23,264 nt of DNA, taken from Pseudoneurospora amorphoporcata (Eukaryota > Ascomycota > Sordariomycetes > Sordariales > Sordariaceae). The notes under the pieces are model-generated. The model was not told the DNA's origin and searched no databases. It saw only the letters and a program-made list of their open reading frames with translations. The stretch lies in contig MU859391.1 in the NCBI GenBank assembly GCA_033297205.1, forward strand, positions 1-23,264, in the 5' to 3' direction. A program made the translations under genes and the position numbers. Shown in pieces: positions 1-8,622 of the stretch (position 1 is the first letter of the stretch; every line of letters begins with the position of its first letter).

Positions 1-121
1 CCTACGGGCCAGTCTTTCTTCTCTTTTCTTCTCGTAGAACCTTAATTGATTATCTTAGTGTCAGCACCTGCGTACCGCTCTGTTGTCCCCTTACACTCCC
101 TATACTTACTCATTCACTAAT

Positions 122-228
122 CTAATATCACACTATTTGGACCTATAGAGTACAAAGCGACTGCGTTATATATAGCAGCTGAGCGGATAGGAGCTGACGA
201 TTCGGGGCACGACTGTTATAAGAGACTA
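122..228 (-). repeat. LTR-like repeat fragment, inverted relative to the copy at the right end of the window
   Basis: This stretch matches the reverse complement of 22778-22916. Two blocks are clear: TAATATCACACTATTTGGACC here against TAATATTACACTATTTAGACC there (lengths kept short; differences C/T and G/A), and ATAGGAGCT followed by TGTTATAAGAGACTA. The match stops at about 228, where a different repeat begins, so the copy is truncated. Sequence 1-121 is unassigned and only weakly resembles the other copy. It is probably a broken LTR. Confidence 0.6.
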
Positions 229-292
229 CTTTTTTTGACTTTTATACTTTCTAACTACCAAGACGTTTACTGAAGCGATTTACTAGTTTAAA
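229..292 (+). mobile_element. terminal fragment of the AT-rich TIR element family (copy A)
   Basis: The run GACTTTTATACTTTCTAAC and the following TTTACTGAAGCGATTTACTA match the right end of the complete copy at 293-1095 (CAACTTTTATACTTCTTAA, then TTTACTAAAGCTATTTACTA). Only about 60 bp of this copy remain. It abuts the left terminus of the next copy directly, so the second copy may have inserted into or beside the first. No coding capacity. Confidence 0.55.
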
Positions 293-530
293 GCGTATTT
301 GGTATATAATAAACATTCTTAGTAAATAAAAATCTGTAAATTTAGACGGTCGTAATCCCTATGTGTTGCTTAAGTTAAATTTTGTTGAAATTTACTACTT
401 TTAATATATCTTCTAATAATTTCTCGCAATTTCTAAACTCTCATTAGCTTAATAAATAATTTAATAGAAAACTTACTTCACTATTCTTAATATACGCTGT
501 ATAATTAGTCTAAAAAAGTCTTAGCAAGCT

Positions 531-538
531 AAATTTAT
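531..538 (+). repeat. target-site duplication, left copy
   Basis: AAATTTAT immediately precedes the GAGAAGGTC terminus of the nested element. The identical octamer follows its other end at 953-960. The related uninterrupted element at 1505-1913 carries a single corresponding site (AAGTTTAT in the matching orientation), which supports a genuine target duplication. Confidence 0.88.
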
Positions 539-952
539 GAGAAGGTCTTTTCGCACTGCTATAAAAGTCTTTTTACACTGTAGTAAAAAAATGAAACTAG
601 GTGTAACTTATCCAAACAAAGGCTTGGGTAAATAAGAGTAGTATTGCAAATTTTCTTATTTTTTTCTCTATAATATAGCGTCTACGACCACATCGCAACG
701 TTACTCGGCAGAGAATTAAGACTAAAAGGTAAAGATTTGAATAAAATTTATTCCTTTTTAATATTTCGTTTTTAGAAAGACGCTAGAGGCTAGATAAAAA
801 ATCCTTATAAATGCTATTTTATAGAGTAAAAAATACTAGAATTTCCAACCCTACTCTTATACCTCTTACTTTAAATTTGGCGGAGTTATATACATATGCC
901 TTTTTGCTAACAGTGTAAGAAGACTTTTATGGCAGTGTGAAAAGACCTTCTC
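539..952. mobile_element. 414-bp nested TIR element (MITE-like) with 8-bp target duplication
   Basis: The left end begins GAGAAGGTCTTTTCGCACTG; the reverse complement of the right end begins GAGAAGGTCTTTTCACACTG. Similarity continues for about 42 bp, with only transitions as mismatches, and perhaps to about 53 bp with one gap. The element is flanked by identical AAATTTAT octamers and sits inside another AT-rich element. It has no open frame of useful length, so it must have been moved in trans. Eight-base duplications are typical of hAT and P elements; the long inverted ends would also fit a Mutator-like element with a short duplication. Superfamily unresolved. Confidence 0.88.
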
Positions 953-960
953 AAATTTAT
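953..960 (+). repeat. target-site duplication, right copy
   Basis: AAATTTAT directly follows the GACCTTCTC terminus and is identical to 531-538. After it, the host element resumes (TAATAATTATTTTTAAAC), matching the uninterrupted copy C. Confidence 0.88.
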
Positions 961-1095
961 TAATAATTATTTTTAAACCTATTAAAGTCCAAAAAGGCAT
1001 TCTAGTAAATACGCTTTAATTACTTTTTTCAACTTTTATACTTCTTAATTACTAAAATAATTTACTAAAGCTATTTACTATATACTAAATGTTAC

Positions 1096-1504
1096 AGTAC
1101 AGGCACAGGTCCGACTATGCCGCCACGCGGGCCTTCTGAAGCAGACCTTTCTGGAAGGATATCGTTCACAGACCTGACCGCTTCACCGTTTGCGTTTCAG
1201 ACCGCTGCACCATTGAAGGTGTTGTTGCGAACGATAGAAAAACGCATGTACAAGGGAGGTCTTGGTTTAACTGCAGGTGAATAGGATACGAGTAAAGGGA
1301 TTAGAAGAGAGTGACTGGCAAGGGGATCCCAGGGTCGCTTGTGTGACTAGGGTATTTAAGTCTGGGTTCAACCGCATGTATCTAGTTCTCTCTCTTTTCC
1401 TCCTCACCTAAAATCTTCTGTCATCGATGGATTCTTAGCTTTGCCTTCGATTTTCCCATCCGTGCCCTTGCACTAAATATACCTTTACCGAACGCGCCCT
1501 TGGG
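1096..1504. other. normal-composition island between two inverted transposon copies; no gene called
   Basis: About 400 bp of ordinary base composition lies between the two inverted AT-rich copies. It contains a promoter-like arrangement: a TATTTAAG box near 1352, a long pyrimidine-rich tract (about 1385-1407), then ATGGATTCTTAG near 1427, whose frame stops after three codons. This may be the remnant of a promoter and first codons of a gene cut off by the element at 1505. No protein can be supported. Confidence 0.3.
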
Positions 1505-1913
1505 GCGTATTCAGTATATAATAAATAGCTTTAGTAAATTATTTTAGTAGTTAAAAAGTATAAAAGTCGAAAAAAATAGTTAAAAAGTATAAAAGTCGAA
1601 AAAAATAGTTAAAACGTTTTTATTAAAATGCTTTTTCAGACTTTAATAAGTTTAAAAATAATTATTAATAAACTTAACCTATTAAGACCTTTTTAGATAA
1701 ATTATACGGCGTATATTAAAAATAGTAGAGTAAATTTTCTACTAAACTATTTATTAAGCTAACAAGAGCTTAGAAATCGCGAGAAATTGTTAGAGGATAT
1801 ACCAAGAGTAGTATTTTTCAGTAGAATTTAACCTAAATACTACATACGGACTACGACCGCCTAGATTTACAGATTTTCATTTACTAGGGATGTTTACTAT
1901 ATACTAAACACGC
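1505..1913 (-). mobile_element. AT-rich, RIP-degraded TIR element (copy C), inverted relative to copy B
   Basis: The left end starts GCGTATTCAGTATATAATAA; the reverse complement of the right end reads GCGTGTTTAGTATATAGTAA. The reverse complement of the whole stretch aligns with copy B, for example CTGTAAATCTAGGCGGTCGT here against CTGTAAATTTAGACGGTCGT there, and TTAATATACGCCGTATAAT against TTAATATACGCTGTATAAT. Differences are mainly transitions. This copy lacks the 414-bp insertion and so acts as the empty site. A 29-bp tandem duplication lies near its left end. Non-coding. Confidence 0.8.
1551..1608 (+). repeat. 29-bp perfect tandem duplication inside copy C
   Basis: Two consecutive identical 29-bp units occupy 1551-1579 and 1580-1608, each starting TTAAAAAGTATAAAAGTCGA. 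Copy B carries a single, diverged version of the unit, so the duplication arose in copy C. The two units match exactly within an otherwise degraded element, which suggests the duplication is recent relative to the RIP-type changes. Confidence 0.85.
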
Positions 1914-2431
1914 TCTTATTTAGATTTCACACTAGATTCTTTCCAGTTTCTATGGGTCACGTGCCTGTTGTTATGTTATGCTCTTTAGAGGTTTCGTTCT
2001 TGTCCAAATTGGAGGTGCCCAGCCGAGTCAGCTTCAGGTACTCGTCCACGTCTGGTAGCCGCTATACAGCTGAGATGGAGGTTTGGCCCGCAAATGCTCT
2101 TCTATCCACGACTTCAAAAGGACGGTACATGTTACACCAGTACGTACATGGTAATGCCGCTATACCTACCCAGTCGGTGAAGGCTACAACGTGGAGGGAG
2201 GAGACGCCCTTTCTGACCGCCCGCGGTTCCAAGCAACAACTAAGTCTACAGTACATCTTCAGGGTTTACTGGTTTACCGCCGTCGGAAACACATCATCAT
2301 CATAACATTGTCTGTTCAAGCAAGTGATGCCGAGTACTCGACACTGGTGTGGCAACGAGGGTTAAAAAGTATATGTCATTGTTTGTCGGTCAAGGTCACT
2401 CTCACTCCAGGTATGACACTGTCCCAGAGAT
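1914..2431. other. intergenic stretch, no supported gene
   Basis: Ordinary-composition DNA between the transposon block and the 3' end of the SDR gene. Open frames of up to about 117 codons exist on the plus strand but resemble no family I recognise and have overlapping competitors in other frames. Part of it is presumably the 3' untranslated region of the SDR gene. Confidence 0.5.
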
Positions 2432-3510
2432 CTACGCAATCTTGCCGGGCACATAAGGATGGCCAGAACTTAGACCGCCATCCACCGCCCATGCCTGTGC
2501 GTTGACATAGCTACTCTCATCACTTCCCAGGAACAAGGCCACACGCGCAATCTCGTCCGCATGTCCACCTCTCCTAAGAGGGTTGAGCTGGCCGATCTTG
2601 CGTTCGGTACCCCGAGCTCGTGCGCTCTCGAACACGGGCGCCGTCATACCCGTCTCGACCAGGCCGGGACAGAGAGCGTTGACCCGGATGTTGGTCCCAA
2701 CCAGTTGGTAGGCAATGGTTTGTGCCATGCTGACGACGGCTGCCTTGGAAGCCGAGTAGGGCGTTCCTCCGGCGTTGGACCGCAGACCGGCTACCGACGC
2801 TGTCATGATAATGCTCCCAGACGACTTTGGCTTCTCCGCTGATGTCTTTCGCATGGCCGGCGCCGCGTATTTGGCGGCAAGAAAGGGGCTTTGATGGTAC
2901 ACATGGTAAGCGATGCCCTTCAAGAACGAGACATGATAAAAAAGACCAATTCGGAAAGAAAACAAGACGTCCTACCCGAGCGCGTTGACCCTCATCGTAT
3001 CCATGAACTCATCAGCATCAACGTCGGAGAACTTGGTATGAGGACCAGTGATTCCAGCGTTGGCAAAGAAGACATCGAGCCGTCCGTAACGATCTAGAGC
3101 ATCCTTGACGACCTCGCTGATGGCCTTCTCATCGGCGGCATCAAACTGCCGCGTGTGTACATCCACGCTGGGATATAGCGATTCGATCTCGCGCTTGTGT
3201 GCTTCGAGATTGGAATCATCGTAATCGCAGATATAGACTGCCTTTGCCCCATTCTGGGCAAACTGATGAGCGGATGCTCGGCCAATACCGAGAATGGAGT
3301 TTGCGCCTTCAGAAGCATTAGCTTCAACCCATGATAAATAAGTGGCCTACAGCAACTGAAACTCAACTTACCGGTAATGATAACCACTTTCCCAGTTACT
3401 CTAGGTCCATTCGAGTCGCCAGCCACTTTGACAACGGGCGGGATGGCGTTCTTATCGGCGGCAAGGTGGTTACCAATGGCCTGGATACGGTTCTTGGCGG
3501 ACTCGGACAT
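2432..3510 (-). CDS. classical short-chain dehydrogenase/reductase (SDR), three exons
   Basis: Exons on the minus strand are 3510-3372, 3306-2976 and 2888-2432, giving 308 aa. The introns (3307-3371 and 2889-2975) have GT-AG ends and keep the frame. The Rossmann nucleotide site reads TGANSILGIG (residues 46-55, with two residues more than the common TGxxxGxG spacing). FANAG is at 127-131, the structural Asn of VNALG at 154, catalytic Ser188 in TASVAG, and Tyr201 and Lys205 in YSASK; then RVNALCPG and a C-terminal DGG motif. All catalytic residues are present, so it should be an active NAD(P)(H)-dependent oxidoreductase. The family acts on alcohols, ketones or acyl chains; the substrate cannot be read here. 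No signal peptide or membrane segment is visible, so it is probably cytosolic. The N-terminal 40 residues are an extension before the core. The neighbourhood gives no biosynthetic-cluster context. Confidence 0.93.
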
Positions 3511-3955
3511 TGTGAGTTTCCTTCCAATTGTTCAAGTGTGATTGTTTCTTCGTTTCGTGGCCTAGCAAGGTAGTCTGATCAAGACGTGGTAGAAGATCGC
3601 CTATAAGAGTTGGGAAAGCAATCAAGTTCGGACACATAAGCTGCGAGTATCACTGATGAACAGAACATTGCCGGCCAGCGCGGGGAAACCAAGCACTAAC
3701 AAATCCGGGGGCGGGCCGAGGTTCAACTTCCCGCCCTTCTTGTATTGGCTCGACTGTCCAGGCATCTCCAACAACGGATGGCACTTTCCGTCATGTCTGT
3801 TTCTCCTTTTACATTAGAATGGCACTCCAAAACACAAAGTTAACGACATCTCCAAAATTCATTCTCGCCCCGGGCTTTTACCATGCCAAGTTCAAAAGCT
3901 TGAAGTCCAACTTCCTTTTCAAATTCTTCGTCATGACTGACGGACCGCCAAACCA

Positions 3956-3978
3956 CCCCCCCCCCCCCCCCCCCCCCC
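3956..3978 (+). repeat. 23-base poly-C homopolymer
   Basis: An uninterrupted run of 23 C, followed by TC and six T. Such tracts are length-unstable and are also a common place for assembly or base-calling error, so the exact length should not be trusted. It lies in non-coding sequence about 450 bp upstream of the SDR start. Confidence 0.9.
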
Positions 3979-4403
3979 TCTTTTTTCGCTGGTTTCGGGG
4001 AGAAAAGGACTGATGGTTTCCAGCAATCATGACACGACAAATCAAAGCATCATCTCATCCGTTCATTACAAGGCCAGGTCTGGAGAAAGATTCAAGATGG
4101 TGCTTCAAGGCCGCCCAAGACGTTGGAATCGAAGCTCAATAACGACCTTCGTTTCAACCCCGATGCCGGGCCCGGCTGAGCATCTTGGTCGCACACTGCA
4201 TCAACACCCCGAGCATGGCATAATCTCTCGCCCCGACTGGCCAACCTTTTCCGAGCCGAGCATTCGGTGAAATCAGACGCGAGGCACAGATACGAAAGAC
4301 CCCCAGCTATTCCAGGTCAACTTCAGTCTCCTTCTCTCTCAGCTCCAGAGGTCGTCCTCACGGTTGTTCCTGCTAGCCGCAATTGCTGAGCTTCAGACTT
4401 GGG

Positions 4404-4810
4404 TCAGTCGTGTGGGATGGGAACACAAGGCACGGTCAAACCCAACAGCGAGCTTCGACTCGAGACCTGGCACCATTGACCGGTCTCTTCCAATGTGTAG
4501 GCATCAAAACACGCCTTCGGGTCGTTACGGAGCATCATGGCCATGATCGGGGTTGGGTTCGCCTTGCTCGCGTCTTCTTACTCCTGATCGTATTTCAGAC
4601 TGGCCATCGTATCAGCATCATGGTCACAAACAATCAAGAATTGACGGGCAAAGGTCCTTCCAGTCGGAGGCTGATGAGGTTTCTGCGAATCTACCAGGCC
4701 TTCGCCAAATGGTATCATTAGCGGATAGTGGCATTCTTCCATCTCCGACCGTTGATTACCTCCGTCGAACCTAGTGCCCGGGTCTTCGAGAACGCCTCAT
4801 TTGGAAATTC
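4404..4810 (-). pseudogene. possible decayed coding relic, unknown family
   Basis: On the minus strand one frame stays open for about 130 codons apart from a single TAA at 4579-4581. The part after that stop reads like real protein (for example NPTPIMAMMLRNDPKACFDA and YTLEETGQWCQVSS) with mostly G or C at third positions. The part before it reads ECHYPLMIPFGEGLVDSQKP. I do not recognise the family, and an open run of this size can occur by chance. Neighbouring frames upstream also look partly coding, as an older frameshifted gene might. Treat as a hint only. Confidence 0.2.
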
Positions 4811-6604
4811 GATATGAAATAATCCTCAGGCACCTTCATTGACAACAGCCCATGGCTGAGACCAGACGCCCTTGTCGCGCCCAAGTACGACTTCCCGTCA
4901 TTCTCTTGCCCGCTAATTTGAGATGGGCGCTTTGCAAGTGGGTTAATCGCCGGCGATGCTGGGAATTGCGATGCAAACTTGGATGGAAACAAGCATGTCC
5001 AAAGACAATCGTGAGACCATCTCTCAATCCACGTGCCAGATGTACCAGAGCTTCAGAGGCAAACATCAGATCTTGAGGCAAGCCAAGCCAGCTGAAAAGG
5101 GTGGCCACAAGCCAACATTCAACAAGTCTCGGAATGTGTCCAAGCCCTGGCTGGATTACACGCAACTACACAACACAAAGGTGTGACGACATGACAATCT
5201 CACAAGTCTCCCTCACAAGTCTCACTACGGCTGTATAGGACTTATATCCTGTCACCTCAGCGCGGATTCCATTGGGTATCCAGAAGCGAGGGCCCCGGTC
5301 CGTCCCTTCCTTCTTGCAACCTGGCCCCATACATAATCTCGGGGAAGTCGGACCATACGACACGTTTGTAACAGCCATTTTCAGCACAAAGCAGCTCGTT
5401 TCATGAACTGTGGGCTCTCTGACGCTGTCGTGCTGCGCGTACCTTCCTACAACGGCTACTCATCCCGGGCTTTTGATCTATCCATTGGGTGTGCCATCAT
5501 GTTACAGTTATACCATCCCCATGGCTTCTCTCGGCTCATGGACTAGCCGCGCTGGTTGAAGTGCCTAGCTCATGACGAGAGGCTGGCATATCCCGCCGGT
5601 GCTGCCGCTGTAATAAACCTGACGCAGCCTTTTCAGATGTAGCTTGTACCGTAACTCGTCCGATCACATGGACTAAGCCTTTGGCTTTATTGGTCAAGCT
5701 TTGGGAAAGAGACAGGACTACTCTCGATATCCCCGTCCACGCTGAAAACCCGGTAGTGGAGTACTAAGCTCCCCTTTTCCCCAAGGCAACCCTTTCCTCG
5801 TACTCTTATGCGTACTACGAGGCCTGTGCAACCGTGGGTGAGGACTCGACAGGGAAATCTTCCTCTTTGCGAAGCCCAGCGGATGCCTGCAGGCCCCCAA
5901 GCTTTTAGTGGCAAGACAACCTAACCCCTTCCCGGTCCTCATACGAGACTATTCTCGTCGGGCAACGGAGACGCGCAGTAGCCGTGTAACACAGAATCCT
6001 CCTTTTCCAGGAGATGTGGATCTCCTTCTGACCCGGCTGATGCTTCGTTTGTTCCAGCGCCAGTCCTCCTCCCTCTACCTGTCCTTTTGTTTCTCATTCT
6101 CACTCTTCTTTCTCTCCAGTGTACATGTCTAGCAACCGCTCCCGTGGTGACTCGAACGATGTTGTGTTCCCGTTCCTCAACATCATGGGCCTCTCTTATC
6201 TCTTTTAGGACGCATGGCCCTTGGTGAGAAAGCTATCTGGGTCGAGTATATAGTATCGCGCAGAACTTCACACCCGTTCCCACGGGTCTCTCGAGATCTT
6301 AAGCTCACTCCTTGAATCTTCTGCTCGAAGAAACGCCACTTATCGGTTGGGCAGGCGAGCTGGCTGTTATTCTCACTTGATTAGTTATCACCACTCTCTT
6401 GATTTAATATCCTTCTTTCTCCCGAGCAGACAATTTCATCCCCGTCCAGCACTTTTGTCTCTATACATTCGGCACTTCCCCACGCGATAAACTCGCCATA
6501 TCGGTGTCCGGTCATGCAGTTATGGTGAAGTAACAAAGTGCTATGCATTTGACTGTACCATCGACTTCCAGCTCGACTTCGTACACATCCTGAGCACCAA
6601 CTAG

Positions 6605-8622
6605 ATGGCCTTGGAGGTAGCGGCGAAAGGTATGGAGGGTTCGAGGGTCGATGAGGAATGCGGGTGCTATGTGGAAGCGATCGAGATTCGAGCCGAATCG
6701 CCAAGAGCAGAAGCGAAACAGTGCTTGCAATCTTGCATGGACCAGTTTCTTGAGACGGTGTCGGTCGACCACGAGACCCCGGAGGGCTGGAAATACCTTT
6801 GCAAGGATCTGACGAGCACGACGCCCAGCTCTCGATTTTGGTCGCTATATTGGTGCGACACAACGTTTTGCGGAGTCTGGATAAATCAGACGGGAGGACT
6901 GCAACAAGACCGTGAGTGGTAGCCGGAGAAGTAACCGTCAGTGTCTCGGGCTAAGTAGGACAACTAGCAAACGTCGACCTAATCATCAACAGCTGCCAGG
7001 AGTGAGTGAGCATTTCCAGTTGGTCGTTATGAGCTTGGGAGTATTCGCAAATGCTAACGTGAGATGGCAGCATTGGATTTCACTCGGTATTGGACCCCGG
7101 ACCACCGCCGAAGGACTTTGTCTGCCAAACCAACGAAGGAGGAGCCGGGCTTTGTTCACCAACAGGCGTCAAGATTAACCCTGTGTCGACCCCGTCCCCA
7201 CCGGTGATTCAGGAACCGATATCCATCCCCTCGACTTCTGGAAGGGCGACGTTTTTAAGCACAACTGCGCCTTTGTCCTTATCAACGTCCACAGCAACAT
7301 CAACCACAACTGACGATGTCTCTCTCATAACGGACCCATCATGGTTATCAGCAACACCAGCCCGACCCACGGTTGCCGAGTCCTTTGGTGTAAACAACGG
7401 GACTACAACATCCAAAGGCGGGCTCTCCATGGGGGTCAAGGCGGCAATTTCGGTATGTTCAGTTACCGGGTTCATCGTGATGGTTGCTTTAGCCTTTCTA
7501 TGCCTGCAAAGACGAAGAAAACACCGGTCTGGCCTGGATGACGTCCGGGGACGGCCTCGCTCGAGGTTAGATAAAGGGATCGCTCCAAGGGGTTCGCCCA
7601 CGCCGCTAATTGCGTCCAGCCACGATTCCAGGCCACTGATACCCCCTCTCCGCCTACGGGACCGTAAGCTGCTCCCTTCGATCCTGCGTTCGGGCCACAA
7701 CCAGTCACCTTCTCCGCCCCTGACGCCGCTCACCCCGGCACACAGCCATGGTGGCGGCGGCCCCTCCAGCGTCATGTTTCCGTCGTCACCGATAACATCG
7801 CCCACGACGAACAAGCTCGTTCCACGGCACGAGCGCAAACCTAGGGTTCACGGCACCAGCGGCAGTCTTCCTAGTCTACCGCCCCCGGCCTTGTTTGGAA
7901 TGCATGGTTCTGGCGCACCCGGAAGCCGCGGGAGTCTGAGTAGCTATGGAGCAGGCTCGACAACAGGGCCGTCGTCTCTACGGAACGAAACGTTTTCCTT
8001 TTCTGGCACCACATCTCCGCCGCCCACATCGCCAACACGCCCTCCGCGACCGCATGAGGGGCCACTGGAGATACCGGACTTGGTAAAACCAGCTCCGTTC
8101 CCGTTTGGATCACGGATAAACCGACCAGCCCCATCTGCACCTCTCCAGCCTGTTTCACCGCTATCACATAGCTCGTCCTTGGCTATGGGCGGCAGCAGTG
8201 TGAGCCCAATATGGAATCAAGCGCATGCTATCTCATCGCCACGGGATGAAAGAGACTCTGGTGACCATCACGCTGTTAGAGAATACTCGGGCCGGGACCG
8301 TGGCAGCTGGGGTAGCTGGAGCGACGACAGTTACGGCAACGGGAACGGGAACGGGAGCGGAAGGAAAATGAGCAGCGCGATTGTTGGTAATTTTGGTCAT
8401 GCGGCCGGAGCGCTATCACCCCTCAGGCATACCAGATCTATCTCGACAGGCGCAGCGAGCCCGCCGCCTAGATTACCGCTGAGGCCGATGGTCATCTCCA
8501 CCATGTCCTCTACTGTGAGCAGCAGTGGCCCGATCGGGTTTGCGGTGACGGGAGGGCCGGGAAGAACAAGCACCTCTGCGGCCGTGTCAAGGTTGCACGA
8601 TGAAGATGGCGGATTGTTCTGA
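6605..8622 (+). CDS. single-pass membrane protein with Cys-rich ectodomain and long disordered cytoplasmic tail
   Basis: Exons are 6605-6911, 6968-7001 (34 nt) and 7071-8622; both introns are GT-AG and the frame is continuous for 630 aa. A Cys-rich N-terminal region carries Cys40, 44, 66, 84, 89 and 112, with blocks LYWCDTTFCGVWINQTG, INSCQDIGFHSVLDPGPPP (spanning both junctions) and FVCQTNEGG. A Ser/Thr-rich stalk follows, then one hydrophobic segment (about residues 238-260, ending FIVMVALAFLCL) and a basic QRRRKHR stop-transfer. The rest (about 370 aa) is Ser/Pro/Gly-rich and low in complexity. The layout resembles fungal cell-surface sensor-like proteins, but I cannot name a family; a signalling role is inference. 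The ATG at 6605 follows an in-frame TAG, and no signal peptide is seen, although the topology needs one. The true N-terminus may therefore lie in an upstream exon I could not find. Confidence 0.8.

Larger units (their letters stand above)
293..1095 (+). mobile_element. AT-rich, RIP-degraded TIR element (copy B), interrupted by a nested element
   Basis: The left end begins GCGTATTTGGTATATAATAA. The reverse complement of the right end reads GTAACATTTAGTATATAGTA, so the ends are inverted repeats. Without the nested 414-bp element and one 8-bp duplication, about 380 bp remain. These align along most of their length with the reverse complement of the element at 1505-1913. Most differences between the copies are C/T or G/A, as expected from RIP. 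All frames are closed by stops. This is a non-autonomous (MITE-sized) DNA element of unassigned superfamily; I could not settle its target duplication. Confidence 0.8.
3511..6604. other. 3.1-kb stretch without a supportable gene
   Basis: This holds the presumed promoter of the SDR gene on its left and of the membrane-protein gene on its right. Inside are a 23-base C homopolymer (3956-3978), a short direct repeat of CTCACAAGTCTC type near 5202-5225, and a weak minus-strand coding-like relic (about 4404-4810). The right part (about 6060-6600) is pyrimidine-rich, with a TATATAG-like box near 6247, and is probably the promoter and 5' leader of the gene starting at 6605. No frame in the rest combines length, start, splice sites and recognisable motifs. 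Confidence 0.5.

Noticed and set aside
1..1930. Centromere or mitochondrial insertion as the cause of the AT-rich block
   Set aside because: The AT-rich sequence resolves into identifiable inverted-repeat elements with transition-type differences, which explains the composition.
6381..6863. Minus-strand open frame of 160 codons
   Set aside because: It overlaps exon 1 of the membrane-protein gene in antisense, with low-complexity composition and no motif.
7209..7838. Minus-strand open frame of 209 codons
   Set aside because: It is antisense to the Ser/Pro-rich coding exon; long antisense frames are expected from its composition.
2432..8622. Secondary-metabolite gene cluster around the SDR
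   Set aside because: No polyketide synthase, NRPS, P450, transporter or regulator is present; one SDR is not enough.
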